NCBI GenBank assembly: GCA_029859185.1
Contig: JAOUDR010000100.1
Location: forward strand, 1-8,377
Direction of reading: 5' to 3'
DNA: 8,377 nt
Origin: Gemmatimonadota bacterium
Lineage (GTDB): Bacteria > Gemmatimonadota > Gemmatimonadetes > Gemmatimonadales > GWC2-71-9
Below are positions 1 to 6,743 of the stretch, in pieces; positions within the stretch are counted from its first letter, which is position 1; each line of letters opens with the position of its first letter. The position numbers and the translations under genes are program-made. The notes under the pieces are model-generated. The model was given only the letters and a program-made list of their open reading frames with translations. It was not told the DNA's origin and made no database searches.

Positions 1-1
1 C

Positions 2-955
2 CACTTCGCCGTGCCCCGATTCCTCGCGACCTGGGCCAATACGGCCAAGACCCTGCCCCTCGTGCTCCTTCTGCCCGTCGTGCTCCTGGGTGCCGCGCTC
101 GTGGCGCGTGATCCGCTCGCCCGGGTACTGCCGTTTGGCCCGGAGCACGGGTTCTACGCGGAGTTCTTTCCCCACTGGCTGCTGATCGGGTTCTACGCCG
201 CGTTCACCGGCCTGGCGTGTGTCGCCGCCGTCGTGGGAATCGTGCGGCTCTGGCGGGCCATGAAGGCTGCGGACGCCGCTGCCGGCACCTACCGGGTCGT
301 CATGGGGATCCTGCCGAGCCTCTGGGTCACGCTGCGATCGATCGTGATGCATGATCGGTTTGCCAAGTGTGACGCGCAGGCGCCGCGTCGCTGGGCCCAC
401 CTGACCGCGTTCTACGGGTTCCTGGCCCTCTATGTGGTCACGGTGTGGGCGGTCCTCGACCTGTACGTCAATCCCTACCTGTTCGGTGTCGACTCGCTCT
501 ACCCATTCGACTTGCTCCACCCGATGAAGATCCTCGCCAACATCGGTGGCGCGGCGCTGGTGTACGGGTCCCTCAAGGCCATTGCCGAGCGCCGCAGCGA
601 GCGGACCGGCGCCGCCGCGAGCACCGCGTTCGATTGGATCTTCGTCTGGCTGCTGCTCAGTGTCGGCGTCACCGGCTTTGCCACCGAGATCTTCCGGTTC
701 GCCGTTGATCCGGCGCCGCAGGGGTCCCTGACGACGGTTGCCTACGGCGTGTACTTCGTGCACCTCGTGGTGGTGTTTCAGCTGCTCGTCTACCTGCCGT
801 ACTCCAAGTTCGCGCACGTCTTCTACCGCACGACCGCGGTGGTCTACGCCGAGCACACCGGTCGCCATCACACGGGAGCGCTGGTTGCGCGCGAAGCGGC
901 GCAGTCGGGCTCGCACTCTCCCGTGCCGGCCCGTGCTGCCGCTGGAGGTGCCTAG
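2..955 (+). CDS. qmoC: QmoC, quinone-interacting membrane oxidoreductase subunit C (5' partial)
   Basis: This is the C-terminal part of the membrane subunit of QmoABC, which passes electrons between the quinone pool and APS reductase. The frame is open to the window's left edge and the first codons already read HFAVPRF. The GTG at 11 is therefore probably an internal valine, and the gene begins upstream. About 317 residues are visible. The N-terminal iron-sulfur (ferredoxin-like) domain expected in QmoC is missing from view. What remains is a NarI-like cytochrome b domain with hydrophobic segments near residues 18-34, 58-82, 133-155, 176-193, 211-231 and 245-267 (numbered from base 2). Histidines in or near these helices (H133, H173, H254, H272) are candidate heme b ligands. 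The motif MHDRFAKC and the end AEHTGR look QmoC-like. The main alternative is a HdrE/DsrM-type cytochrome b, but sat next door favours Qmo. qmoA, qmoB and aprAB probably lie upstream. Confidence 0.85.
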   Translation, partial: HFAVPRFLATWANTAKTLPLVLLLPVVLLGAALVARDPLARVLPFGPEHGFYAEFFPHWLLIGFYAAFTGLACVAAVVGIVRLWRAMKAADAAAGTYRVVMGILPSLWVTLRSIVMHDRFAKCDAQAPRRWAHLTAFYGFLALYVVTVWAVLDLYVNPYLFGVDSLYPFDLLHPMKILANIGGAALVYGSLKAIAERRSERTGAAASTAFDWIFVWLLLSVGVTGFATEIFRFAVDPAPQGSLTTVAYGVYFVHLVVVFQLLVYLPYSKFAHVFYRTTAVVYAEHTGRHHTGALVAREAAQSGSHSPVPARAAAGGA

Positions 956-1035
956 CCGACTGAGATGGATTCCACGGACGGACCGCCGGGTTCGATCCGA
1001 GTGAGCATACGCGATGTGATAACCGCAACCTGCGC

Positions 1036-1043
1036 AGAGGGAA
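1036..1043 (+). promoter_or_regulatory. Ribosome binding site of sat
   Basis: AGAGGGAA lies 5 bases before the ATG at 1049. It supports that start over the in-frame ATG at 965, which would add 28 residues unlike the known N-terminus of the family. Confidence 0.6.
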
Positions 1044-1048
1044 CGACG

Positions 1049-2266
1049 ATGGATCAACTCGTGAAGCCCCACGGCAAAGACCAGACACTCAAACCTTTGC
1101 TCCTCGAGGGCAAGGCGCTCGCCGCCGAACGCGAGCGGGCGAAGTCGCTCAAGAAGTTCACCATCACGTCTCGTGAGACCGGCGACACGATCATGATGGG
1201 CATCGGCGGGTTCACGCCCCTCGACGGCTTCATGGGCAAAGCGGACTGGAAGGGCGTCTGCACCGACATGGCCATGGCGGACGGGACGTTCTGGCCAATC
1301 CCGATCACCGTCTCCGTGTCCGACCAGGACGCCAAGAGCATCAAGGAAGGCCAGGAGATCACCCTGGTCGACGAGGAGACCGGCACCGACATGGCCATCA
1401 TGAAGGTGACGGAGAAGTACACCATCGATAAGGAACTCGAGTGCAAGTCGGTGTTCCGGACCACCGACCCCGAGCATCCGGGTGTCGCGATGGTGATGGG
1501 CCAGAAGGACGTGAATTTGGGCGGCCCGATCAAGGTGCTCAGCGAGAGCTACTTCCCCGAGGAATTCGCCAGCGTCTACATGCGACCCGCGGAGACGCGG
1601 AAGCTGTTCGCGGAGAAGGGGTGGAAGACGGTGGCGGCGCTGCAGCTCCGGAACCCCATGCACCGCTCCCATGAGTACCTGGCCAAGATCGCGCTCGAGA
1701 CGCTCGACGGGCTGTTCATTCACCAGCTCGTCGGCAAACTCAAGCCGGGCGACATCCCCGCCGACGTGCGGGTGAAGTGCATTGACACGCTCGTAGAGCT
1801 CTACTTCAAGAAGGACTCGGCCATCCAGGGCGGGTATCCGCTGGACATGCGGTATGCCGGCCCGCGGGAGGCGCTGCTCCACGCCGTATTCCGGCAAAAC
1901 TACGGCTGCAGCCACCTGATCGTCGGCCGCGACCACGCCGGTGTCGGCAGCTACTACGGCCCGTTCGACGCGCAGACGATCTTCGAGGAGATTCCCGCCG
2001 GCGCACTCGAAACGAAGCCGCTCAAGATCGACTGGACCTTCTACTGCTACAAATGCCGGGGCATGGCCTCGATGAAGACCTGCCCACACGGCAAAGAGGA
2101 CCGGCTGCTGCTGAGCGGGACCGTGCTCCGCAAGACGCTCTCCGAGGGCGGCGATCCGCCGGAGGACTTCAGCCGTCCGGAGGTGCTCGCGATCCTGAAG
2201 CAGTACTACGCCACACTGGAAGAGAAGGTCGAAGTGAAATTGCACCACGCGGCCACCGGGACCTAG
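1049..2266 (+). CDS. sat: Sulfate adenylyltransferase (ATP sulfurylase), dissimilatory type
   Basis: Sat is a cytoplasmic enzyme that interconverts ATP plus sulfate with APS plus pyrophosphate: the activation step in sulfate reduction, or the ATP-yielding last step in sulfur oxidation. The 405 residues match the usual length of the homo-oligomeric Sat of sulfur bacteria. The N-terminal PUA-like part includes [14 protein letters not shown] (49-62). The catalytic domain has [11 protein letters not shown] (199-209), which carries the nucleotide-binding HxxH, and GRDHAGVG (293-300). SGTVLR lies near 356-361. C333, C336 and C345, with H347 nearby, form a CX2CX8C pattern like the zinc site of bacterial Sat proteins. 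There is no APS kinase domain, so it is not a bifunctional assimilatory enzyme. The ATG at 1049 is chosen for its ribosome binding site and because the product begins MDQLVKPHG as in relatives. It follows qmoC after 93 bases with no clear promoter. Confidence 0.97.
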   Translation: MDQLVKPHGKDQTLKPLLLEGKALAAERERAKSLKKFTITSRETGDTIMMGIGGFTPLDGFMGKADWKGVCTDMAMADGTFWPIPITVSVSDQDAKSIKEGQEITLVDEETGTDMAIMKVTEKYTIDKELECKSVFRTTDPEHPGVAMVMGQKDVNLGGPIKVLSESYFPEEFASVYMRPAETRKLFAEKGWKTVAALQLRNPMHRSHEYLAKIALETLDGLFIHQLVGKLKPGDIPADVRVKCIDTLVELYFKKDSAIQGGYPLDMRYAGPREALLHAVFRQNYGCSHLIVGRDHAGVGSYYGPFDAQTIFEEIPAGALETKPLKIDWTFYCYKCRGMASMKTCPHGKEDRLLLSGTVLRKTLSEGGDPPEDFSRPEVLAILKQYYATLEEKVEVKLHHAATGT

Positions 2267-2308
2267 CGCCACCGTGCGCACGGCCCGGGCCATTGGACAG
2301 GTCGGCTC

Positions 2309-2701
2309 ATGGACCTGATCACGATCAACCGGCGCGAAGGCTTGGCCTTCGAGATCCGCGCCCGCCATCACGCGGTGACGAGCGACATGTCACCGGGTGA
2401 TGGTGGTGCGGACGCCGGTCTGGCCCCCGTCGAGCTCCTTGCGGGCTCGCTCGGCGCCTGCATCGCCATGAACGTGCAGCGGTATTGCGAGATGTGCGGA
2501 CACGCCGACGGTGATGTGGCCGTGCACCTCACGGTAGAGCTCGCGGACCGGCCGAAACGGATCAGCGCCATCGTGGTCGATGTGGAGTTGCCAGGAGGTG
2601 TGCCGAAGAGTCGGCACGACGCGGTACGGCGAATCGCGGAGCAGTGTGTGATCCACGAGACGCTCAAGGATCCCCCACGGCTGGACGTGGACATCCTGTA
2701 G
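2309..2701 (+). CDS. OsmC family protein
   Basis: This 130-residue protein has the pattern of the OsmC/Ohr superfamily, small dimeric thiol proteins best known for reducing organic hydroperoxides. The core helix GLAPVELLAGSLGAC (37-51) holds the first conserved cysteine, C51. The second is C113 in EQCVIHETLK, and this spacing fits the family's redox pair. Extra cysteines at C60 and C63 form a CX2C (YCEMC) not typical of Ohr. No signal peptide or membrane segment is seen, so it should be cytoplasmic. It sits 42 bases after sat and 54 bases before dsrC, with a weak GGACAGG 7 bases before its ATG. The setting suggests thiol or persulfide chemistry linked to DsrC rather than general stress defence, but that is inference. 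It resembles the YhfA/OsmC-like branch more than classical Ohr. Substrate unknown. Confidence 0.86.
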   Translation: MDLITINRREGLAFEIRARHHAVTSDMSPGDGGADAGLAPVELLAGSLGACIAMNVQRYCEMCGHADGDVAVHLTVELADRPKRISAIVVDVELPGGVPKSRHDAVRRIAEQCVIHETLKDPPRLDVDIL

Positions 2702-2744
2702 ACGGTCGACGGTGCCCACACCCGGCGCATCGCGACCCTACATC

Positions 2745-2752
2745 AGGAGGGG
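2745..2752 (+). promoter_or_regulatory. Strong ribosome binding site of dsrC
   Basis: AGGAGGGG contains a full AGGAGG core, the best Shine-Dalgarno match seen before any gene in the window. It lies 3 bases before the ATG at 2756 (5 bases from the AGGAGG core). This decides against the in-frame TTG at 2753, which would be too close. A strong site fits the high level at which DsrC is usually made. Confidence 0.75.
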
Positions 2753-2755
2753 TTG

Positions 2756-3073
2756 ATGGAAACGAAGCAACTCGGCGGGAAGCCAATCGAGATCGATGAG
2801 GACGGATTCATCCAGGATCCCGGATCATGGGACGAAGCCGTCGCCAGGGATCTCGCGTTGACGGAGTCGGTCGCCGAAATGACCGACGATCACTGGAAGG
2901 TGGTCAACTACCTTCGGCAGTACTACCTCCAGTACAACATGGCACCGATGATCCGGAAACTCTGCAAGGAGACGGGCTTCAAGCTCAAGGAGATCTACGA
3001 CTTGTTCCCGAGCGGTCCGGCCAAGGGGGCCTGCAAAGTCGCCGGCCTTCCCAAGCCGACCGGCTGCGTGTAG
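2756..3073 (+). CDS. dsrC: DsrC, sulfur-carrier protein of dissimilatory sulfite reductase
   Basis: DsrC is a small cytoplasmic protein that acts as co-substrate of DsrAB. Its two C-terminal cysteines hold a sulfur atom as a trisulfide, which the DsrMKJOP complex (through DsrK) reduces or releases. The product has 105 residues, the normal size. The C-terminal arm is complete: C93 in GACKVAGLPK and the penultimate C104 in PTGCV, 10 residues apart. Having both marks it as a true DsrC and not a single-cysteine TusE-type homologue. MAPMIRKLCKETGFKLKEIY (62-81) and the following LFPSGPAKGAC are also characteristic; C70 is an additional cysteine. It is placed between the Qmo/Sat genes and the dsrMKJOP unit that encodes its membrane partner, and is followed by a strong hairpin. 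Identification is secure. Confidence 0.97.
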   Translation: METKQLGGKPIEIDEDGFIQDPGSWDEAVARDLALTESVAEMTDDHWKVVNYLRQYYLQYNMAPMIRKLCKETGFKLKEIYDLFPSGPAKGACKVAGLPKPTGCV

Positions 3074-3103
3074 GTGGGGCACTTGGAACACGCGAACGTC
3101 ATC

Positions 3104-3139
3104 CCGTCGTGCGGGCCAAACAGCCGACTCGCACGGCGG
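3104..3139 (+). other. Long GC-rich hairpin after dsrC
   Basis: Bases 3104-3113 (CCGTCGTGCG) pair with 3130-3139 (CGCACGGCGG) over 10 continuous base pairs, including one G-U. An inner GGC (3114-3116) can also pair with GCC (3123-3125) around a CAAACA loop. It starts 30 bases after the dsrC stop, in the largest gap in the window. No T-run follows, so it is not a classical intrinsic terminator. It may act as a partial terminator or as a 3' stabiliser of the dsrC message. Its function is inferred. Confidence 0.45.
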
Positions 3140-3202
3140 CAAGGCCGAGCGGGCTGACGACGCGCGCACCTGGTATCAAATAGTCAGCGGGCGGGGTGTG
3201 GA

Positions 3203-3703
3203 ATGGACGGGCTGACGAGAGTGTTACGGAACCGGCAACACGCCATCGTGGAGCGATGGTGTCAGGACGCGCTGGCAGTCTACTCGAGCCGTGCGGCGCT
3301 CGTCTTTGCACGCGAGCAGGACCAATTTGCGAATCCGATTGGTCACAGCCTGCGCACCGGAACCCGGGCCGTGTTCGAGGCGCTGCTCGACGGGGCAGAC
3401 GACGAGCGAATCCGCCGGGCGCTGGATGACATCCTCCGGACACGTGCGATTCAGCAGTTGGCCCCCTCGGCGGCGGTCGAGTTTCTCTTCCATCTCAAAG
3501 ACGTGATCCGCCAGGAGCTAGGGTCCGCATCCAACGAGGCGGTGTGCTCGCACGATCTCACGGAGTTCATGCGGCGGATCGACCACGCTGTGCTGATGGC
3601 GTTCGACGTGTACGTGGCGTATCGCGAGCGCCTGTGTGAGCTCAGGATCAACGAGGTGAAGCGCACGATCCCGTGGTCGGTCGGGAGGAGGAAGACGGGA
3701 TGA
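3203..3703 (+). CDS. Free-standing RsbRD N-terminal-type domain protein, upstream of dsrM
   Basis: This 166-residue, apparently all-helical, soluble protein resembles the N-terminal domain of RsbT co-antagonists (RsbRD_N family), a sensor-like input domain. Supporting features are the opening LRNRQHAIVERWCQDALAVY (8-27), then HSLRTGTRAVFEALL (48-62), SAAVEFLFHLKDVIRQELG (89-107) and the closing helix IDHAVLMAFDVYVAYRERLC (126-145) followed by INEVKR. The STAS domain of full RsbR-type proteins is absent, as are kinase and DNA-binding regions. It therefore looks like a sensor or partner module without its own output. Its TGA overlaps the dsrM ATG as ATGA, so the two are probably translated together. 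As I recall, genes of this type precede dsrM in other sulfur bacteria. The ribosome binding site is weak (GGGGTGTGGA). Family call is moderately sure, role unknown. Confidence 0.72.
   Translation: MDGLTRVLRNRQHAIVERWCQDALAVYSSRAALVFAREQDQFANPIGHSLRTGTRAVFEALLDGADDERIRRALDDILRTRAIQQLAPSAAVEFLFHLKDVIRQELGSASNEAVCSHDLTEFMRRIDHAVLMAFDVYVAYRERLCELRINEVKRTIPWSVGRRKTG
3684..3691 (+). promoter_or_regulatory. Ribosome binding site of dsrM
   Basis: GGAGGAGG lies 8 bases before the ATG at 3700, inside the end of the preceding gene. It fixes the dsrM start at 3700 instead of the in-frame GTG at 3673, which lies upstream of this site. Confidence 0.7.
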
Positions 3704-4689
3704 CGATGCTGATCGCCGTTGGGCTGGTGACCGCGCTGTTCCTCGTCGGCATGCTCGGCGCGGCGGCGGGCCTGCAGTGGGTGTTCGGGGTCGCCCTGCC
3801 TTACCTGGCGGTGGGCATGTTCGTGATCGGGCTGGCCGCCCGCGTCCTGCGGTGGGCCAACGTCCCGGTCCCGTTTCGCATCCCGACCACCTGCGGCCAG
3901 CAGCGGTCGCTTGCATGGATCCGCCCCCAGCGACTCGAGAACCCGCCGGACACCCCGTCGGTGATCGGGCGGATGGCGCTCGAGATCCTCGGCTTCCGGT
4001 CGCTGCTCCGCAACACGAAGACCGTGATGATCGATGGCCGCCGGCTCACCTACGCGACGGATCTGGCACTCTGGGCCGGCGCGATCGTGATGCACTGGGC
4101 CATGCTGATCGCTCTCATCCGACACCTCCGGCTGATGACCAATCCGGTGCCGGGCTTCGTGACGCTGGTCGAGCGGTTCGACGGCTTCTTCGAGGTCGGG
4201 ATGCCGGTCATCTACCTGACGTCCGTCGCCTTCCTGGGGGCCCTGGCGTACCTGCTGTACCGGCGGCTGGCGATTCCCGAGGTGCGGTACATCTCACTCG
4301 TGGGTGACTATTTCCCGCTCTTCCTCCTCCTGGCCATCGGCGGGAGCGGGTTCTGGCTCCGCCACGTCACCACGACGGACATCGCGAGCGTCAAGGCGTT
4401 GGTGCTGGGGCTGACGCACTTCGCGCCGACCGTGCCGGCTTCCATCTCGCCCTTGTTCTTCGGACACCTGTTCCTCGTCTCGGTCCTGCTGGCCTACTTC
4501 CCGTTCAGCAAGCTGCTGCACATGCCCGGCGTCTTCCTCAGTCCAACGCGTAATCTGGCGAATACGACCCGGATCTCGCGCCACGTCAATCCGTGGGACT
4601 ATCCGGTCAAGGTGCACACGTACGCGGAGTACGAGGACGAACTCAGGGACAAGATGATCGGGGCCGGGCTCCCGGTCGAAAAGGACTGA
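3700..4689 (+). CDS. dsrM: DsrM, cytochrome b membrane subunit of the DsrMKJOP complex
   Basis: DsrM is the NarI-like diheme cytochrome b that, with DsrK, connects menaquinone/menaquinol in the membrane to DsrC thiol/trisulfide chemistry in the cytoplasm. The 329 residues contain about six hydrophobic segments (near 3-24, 28-50, 121-142, 168-188, 203-221 and 255-275). The DsrM signature PFRIPTTCGQQ is at 58-68, in the loop after the second helix. Histidines at 132, 142, 222, 256 and 274 are heme-ligand candidates. The C-terminal tail after YFPFSKLLHMPG is soluble and charged. The ATG at 3700 is supported by a good ribosome binding site and overlaps the previous stop by four bases. dsrK follows after two bases. 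HmeC is the name used in archaea for the same protein. Confidence 0.95.
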   Translation: MTMLIAVGLVTALFLVGMLGAAAGLQWVFGVALPYLAVGMFVIGLAARVLRWANVPVPFRIPTTCGQQRSLAWIRPQRLENPPDTPSVIGRMALEILGFRSLLRNTKTVMIDGRRLTYATDLALWAGAIVMHWAMLIALIRHLRLMTNPVPGFVTLVERFDGFFEVGMPVIYLTSVAFLGALAYLLYRRLAIPEVRYISLVGDYFPLFLLLAIGGSGFWLRHVTTTDIASVKALVLGLTHFAPTVPASISPLFFGHLFLVSVLLAYFPFSKLLHMPGVFLSPTRNLANTTRISRHVNPWDYPVKVHTYAEYEDELRDKMIGAGLPVEKD

Positions 4690-4691
4690 CG

Positions 4692-6368
4692 ATGGCCACC
4701 TTCGACGAACCCGGCTACTACGACCCCGACGAACTGGTCCAGATCCAGCGGCACCCGCCGGTGACGCCGTGGATGGAAACGCCGGTCGATTTCCGGCCGG
4801 GCACCTTCATCTATCCCGGCAAGCCGAAGAACCTGCACGTGCTCGGCCTGCCTCATCCGCATGAATGGGCCGTGACCGACGCGGATTGGAAGCTCCCGCA
4901 GGGCTGGCAGCAGATCATCCTCGACGGCATGGCCGAGCGGCTCAGTCGCTACCGCTCGTTCCAGCTCTTCATGGACATCTGCGTGCGCTGCGGCGCCTGC
5001 GCCGACAAGTGCCACTTCTTCATCGGCAGCGGCGACCCCAAGAACATGCCGGTGCTTCGCGCGGAGCTCCTCCGCTCCATCTACCGGAAGGACTTCACGG
5101 CGCTTGGGAAGGTCTTCGGCAAGCTCGCCGGCGGACGCCCGCTCACCGAAGACGTCATCAAGGAGTGGTTCTACTACTTCTACCAATGCACCGAGTGCCG
5201 CCGGTGTTCGGTGTTCTGCCCGTACGGCATCGACACCGCCGAGATCACGATGATGGGGCGGGAGCTGTTGGGGCTCCTCGGTTTGTACGTGAACTGGGTC
5301 ATCGAACCCGTGGCCAACTGCTATCGGTTCGGCAACCACCTCGGCATTCAGCCCCACGGCATGGTGGACACGCTCGAGTTCATGGCGGGGGATATCGAGG
5401 AAGCTACCGGCATCACGGTCGACCTCCCGATCAACAAGAAGGGTGCGGAGATCCTGTTCTTCACCCCCTCCGGGGACTTCGTCGCGGATCCCGGCATCTA
5501 CACCTGTATGGCGTACATGCTGCTCTTCCACGAGCTGGGGATCGACTACACGTGGAGCACCTACGCGTCCGACGGTGGCAACTTCGGGCTGTTCACGTCG
5601 CACGAGACCATGAAGCGGCTCAACGCCAAGATCTACGCCGAAGCCAAGCGGCTCGGCGTCAAGTGGATCCTGGGCGGGGAGTGCGGCCACATGTGGCGGG
5701 TGGTCCATCAGTACATGAACACGATGAACGGCCCCGCCGACTTCCTGGAAGTGCCGACGTCGCCGGTGACCGGCACGGTGTTCGAGCACGCCCGCTCGGC
5801 CAAAACCGTTCACATCATGGAGTTCCTCGCGGACGTCATCAAGCACGGCAAGCTCCCCCTCGATCCGGCACGCAACGATCACATCCGGGTCACGTTCCAC
5901 GATTCCTGCAACCCCGCGCGGGGCATGGGCATCCTGGAGGAGCCCCGGTACGTGCTGCGCAACGTGTGTAACCACTTCTACGAGATGCCGGAAAACACGA
6001 TTCGCGAGCAGACCTTCTGCTGTGGCGGAGGCGCCGGCCTGGGGACCGACGAGAACATGGAGATGCGGCTCCGTGGCGGACTCCCGCGCGGGAACGCCGT
6101 GCGCTACGTCCAGGAACGGTACGGCGTCAATCAACTCGCTGCCATGTGCGCCATCGATCGCGCCACCCTCGTGACGGTGTGCGACTACTGGGCGCCGGGC
6201 GTGAACGTGACCGGGATCTCCGAGCTCGTGGCCAATGCCACGGTGTTCCGCGGCGAGAAGCGCCGGACCCACAATCTCCGACTGGAGCCCATTCCGGGGA
6301 TGGCGGACGAGCTGGCTGACGCCGATGCGGTGCTCGAGACCCGGGGAGAGGTGGGCGCCCATGCGTGA
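4692..6368 (+). CDS. dsrK: DsrK, HdrD-like iron-sulfur catalytic subunit of DsrMKJOP
   Basis: DsrK is the cytoplasmic-side subunit related to heterodisulfide reductase HdrD and the probable site where DsrC is reduced or oxidised. Its 558 residues fit the family. Two ferredoxin-like [4Fe-4S] motifs are complete: C97, C100, C103, C107 (CVRCGACADKC) and C166, C169, C172, C176 (CTECRRCSVFCP). The C-terminal half carries CCG-type elements: GGECGHMWR (328-336), HDSCNPARG (403-411) and FCCGGGAG (442-449). The C406-X36-C443-C444 spacing matches the special cluster of HdrB/HdrD proteins. The last part has C486 (MCAIDRATL) and C497 but not the terminal CXXC of HdrD. The ATG at 4692 has AAAAGGA upstream and begins MATFDEPGYYDPDEL. 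An earlier in-frame start at 4593 would lie deep inside dsrM. No membrane segment is seen, so it depends on DsrM for anchoring. Confidence 0.96.
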   Translation: MATFDEPGYYDPDELVQIQRHPPVTPWMETPVDFRPGTFIYPGKPKNLHVLGLPHPHEWAVTDADWKLPQGWQQIILDGMAERLSRYRSFQLFMDICVRCGACADKCHFFIGSGDPKNMPVLRAELLRSIYRKDFTALGKVFGKLAGGRPLTEDVIKEWFYYFYQCTECRRCSVFCPYGIDTAEITMMGRELLGLLGLYVNWVIEPVANCYRFGNHLGIQPHGMVDTLEFMAGDIEEATGITVDLPINKKGAEILFFTPSGDFVADPGIYTCMAYMLLFHELGIDYTWSTYASDGGNFGLFTSHETMKRLNAKIYAEAKRLGVKWILGGECGHMWRVVHQYMNTMNGPADFLEVPTSPVTGTVFEHARSAKTVHIMEFLADVIKHGKLPLDPARNDHIRVTFHDSCNPARGMGILEEPRYVLRNVCNHFYEMPENTIREQTFCCGGGAGLGTDENMEMRLRGGLPRGNAVRYVQERYGVNQLAAMCAIDRATLVTVCDYWAPGVNVTGISELVANATVFRGEKRRTHNLRLEPIPGMADELADADAVLETRGEVGAHA

Positions 6369-6741
6369 CCGGACAGGCATCATCCTCGGCCTCGGCGCCT
6401 TTCTGCTCATTCTCGCCTATCCGGTGTGGCAGGCGCTTGGCAGCACGGCAGACCCCGCCCGCCCCGCGCTGCAGCGGTCCGTGGATCCGTCGGGCTGCGT
6501 CGAGGATACGACGTACATGGTCGCCCGCCACCAGGATCTTCTGAATACGTGGCGTACCGACGTCGTGCGCGATGGACGGCGCTTCTATCCCGCGACCTCG
6601 GGCAAGGAATACGAGATGAGTCTCACGGGCACGTGCATGGGATGCCACACCGACAGCCAGGCATTCTGTGAGCGCTGCCATGCGTACGCCGACGTCACGA
6701 TCACCTGCTGGTCCTGCCACGTCGCGCCGGAGGGACTCTGA
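6361..6741 (+). CDS. dsrJ: DsrJ, periplasmic triheme cytochrome c of DsrMKJOP
   Basis: DsrJ is a small membrane-anchored c-type cytochrome facing the periplasm. Its 126 residues start with one hydrophobic segment (about 7-27) that looks like an uncleaved Sec signal anchor. Three CXXCH heme motifs follow: CMGCH (92-96), CERCH (103-107) and CWSCH (116-120). C46, in PSGCVED, matches the conserved cysteine proposed in the literature on Allochromatium vinosum DsrJ to ligate one heme as an unusual His/Cys pair. The segment YMVARHQDLLNTWR (52-65) is also typical of DsrJ. The ATG at 6361 overlaps the dsrK stop by 8 bases and has GGGGAGAGG 9 bases upstream. An earlier in-frame start at 6235 would lie within dsrK and bury the signal anchor. 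Cytochrome c maturation genes must lie elsewhere. Confidence 0.95.
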   Translation: MRDRTGIILGLGAFLLILAYPVWQALGSTADPARPALQRSVDPSGCVEDTTYMVARHQDLLNTWRTDVVRDGRRFYPATSGKEYEMSLTGTCMGCHTDSQAFCERCHAYADVTITCWSCHVAPEGL

Positions 6742-6743
6742 GC

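Noticed and set aside
1015..1023. Extended -10-like TGTGATAAC before sat
   Set aside because: No acceptable -35 was found at the right distance, and a single weak box in a 93-base gap is not enough to call a promoter.
965..1048. Possible 28-residue N-terminal extension of Sat from the ATG at 965
   Set aside because: There is no good ribosome binding site at 965, the added residues are unlike Sat N-termini, and the ATG at 1049 has AGAGGGAA upstream.
3150..3218. 11-base direct repeat CGGGCTGACGA at 3150-3160 and 3208-3218
   Set aside because: Only two copies exist and one lies inside the coding start of the next gene; this is readily due to chance in GC-rich DNA.
4599..6410. Long open frame on the minus strand opposite dsrK (603 codons)
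   Set aside because: It mirrors dsrK codon bias in GC-rich DNA, is rich in His/Val/Arg/Glu repeats of low complexity, and has no recognisable domain, whereas dsrK on the + strand has all its motifs.
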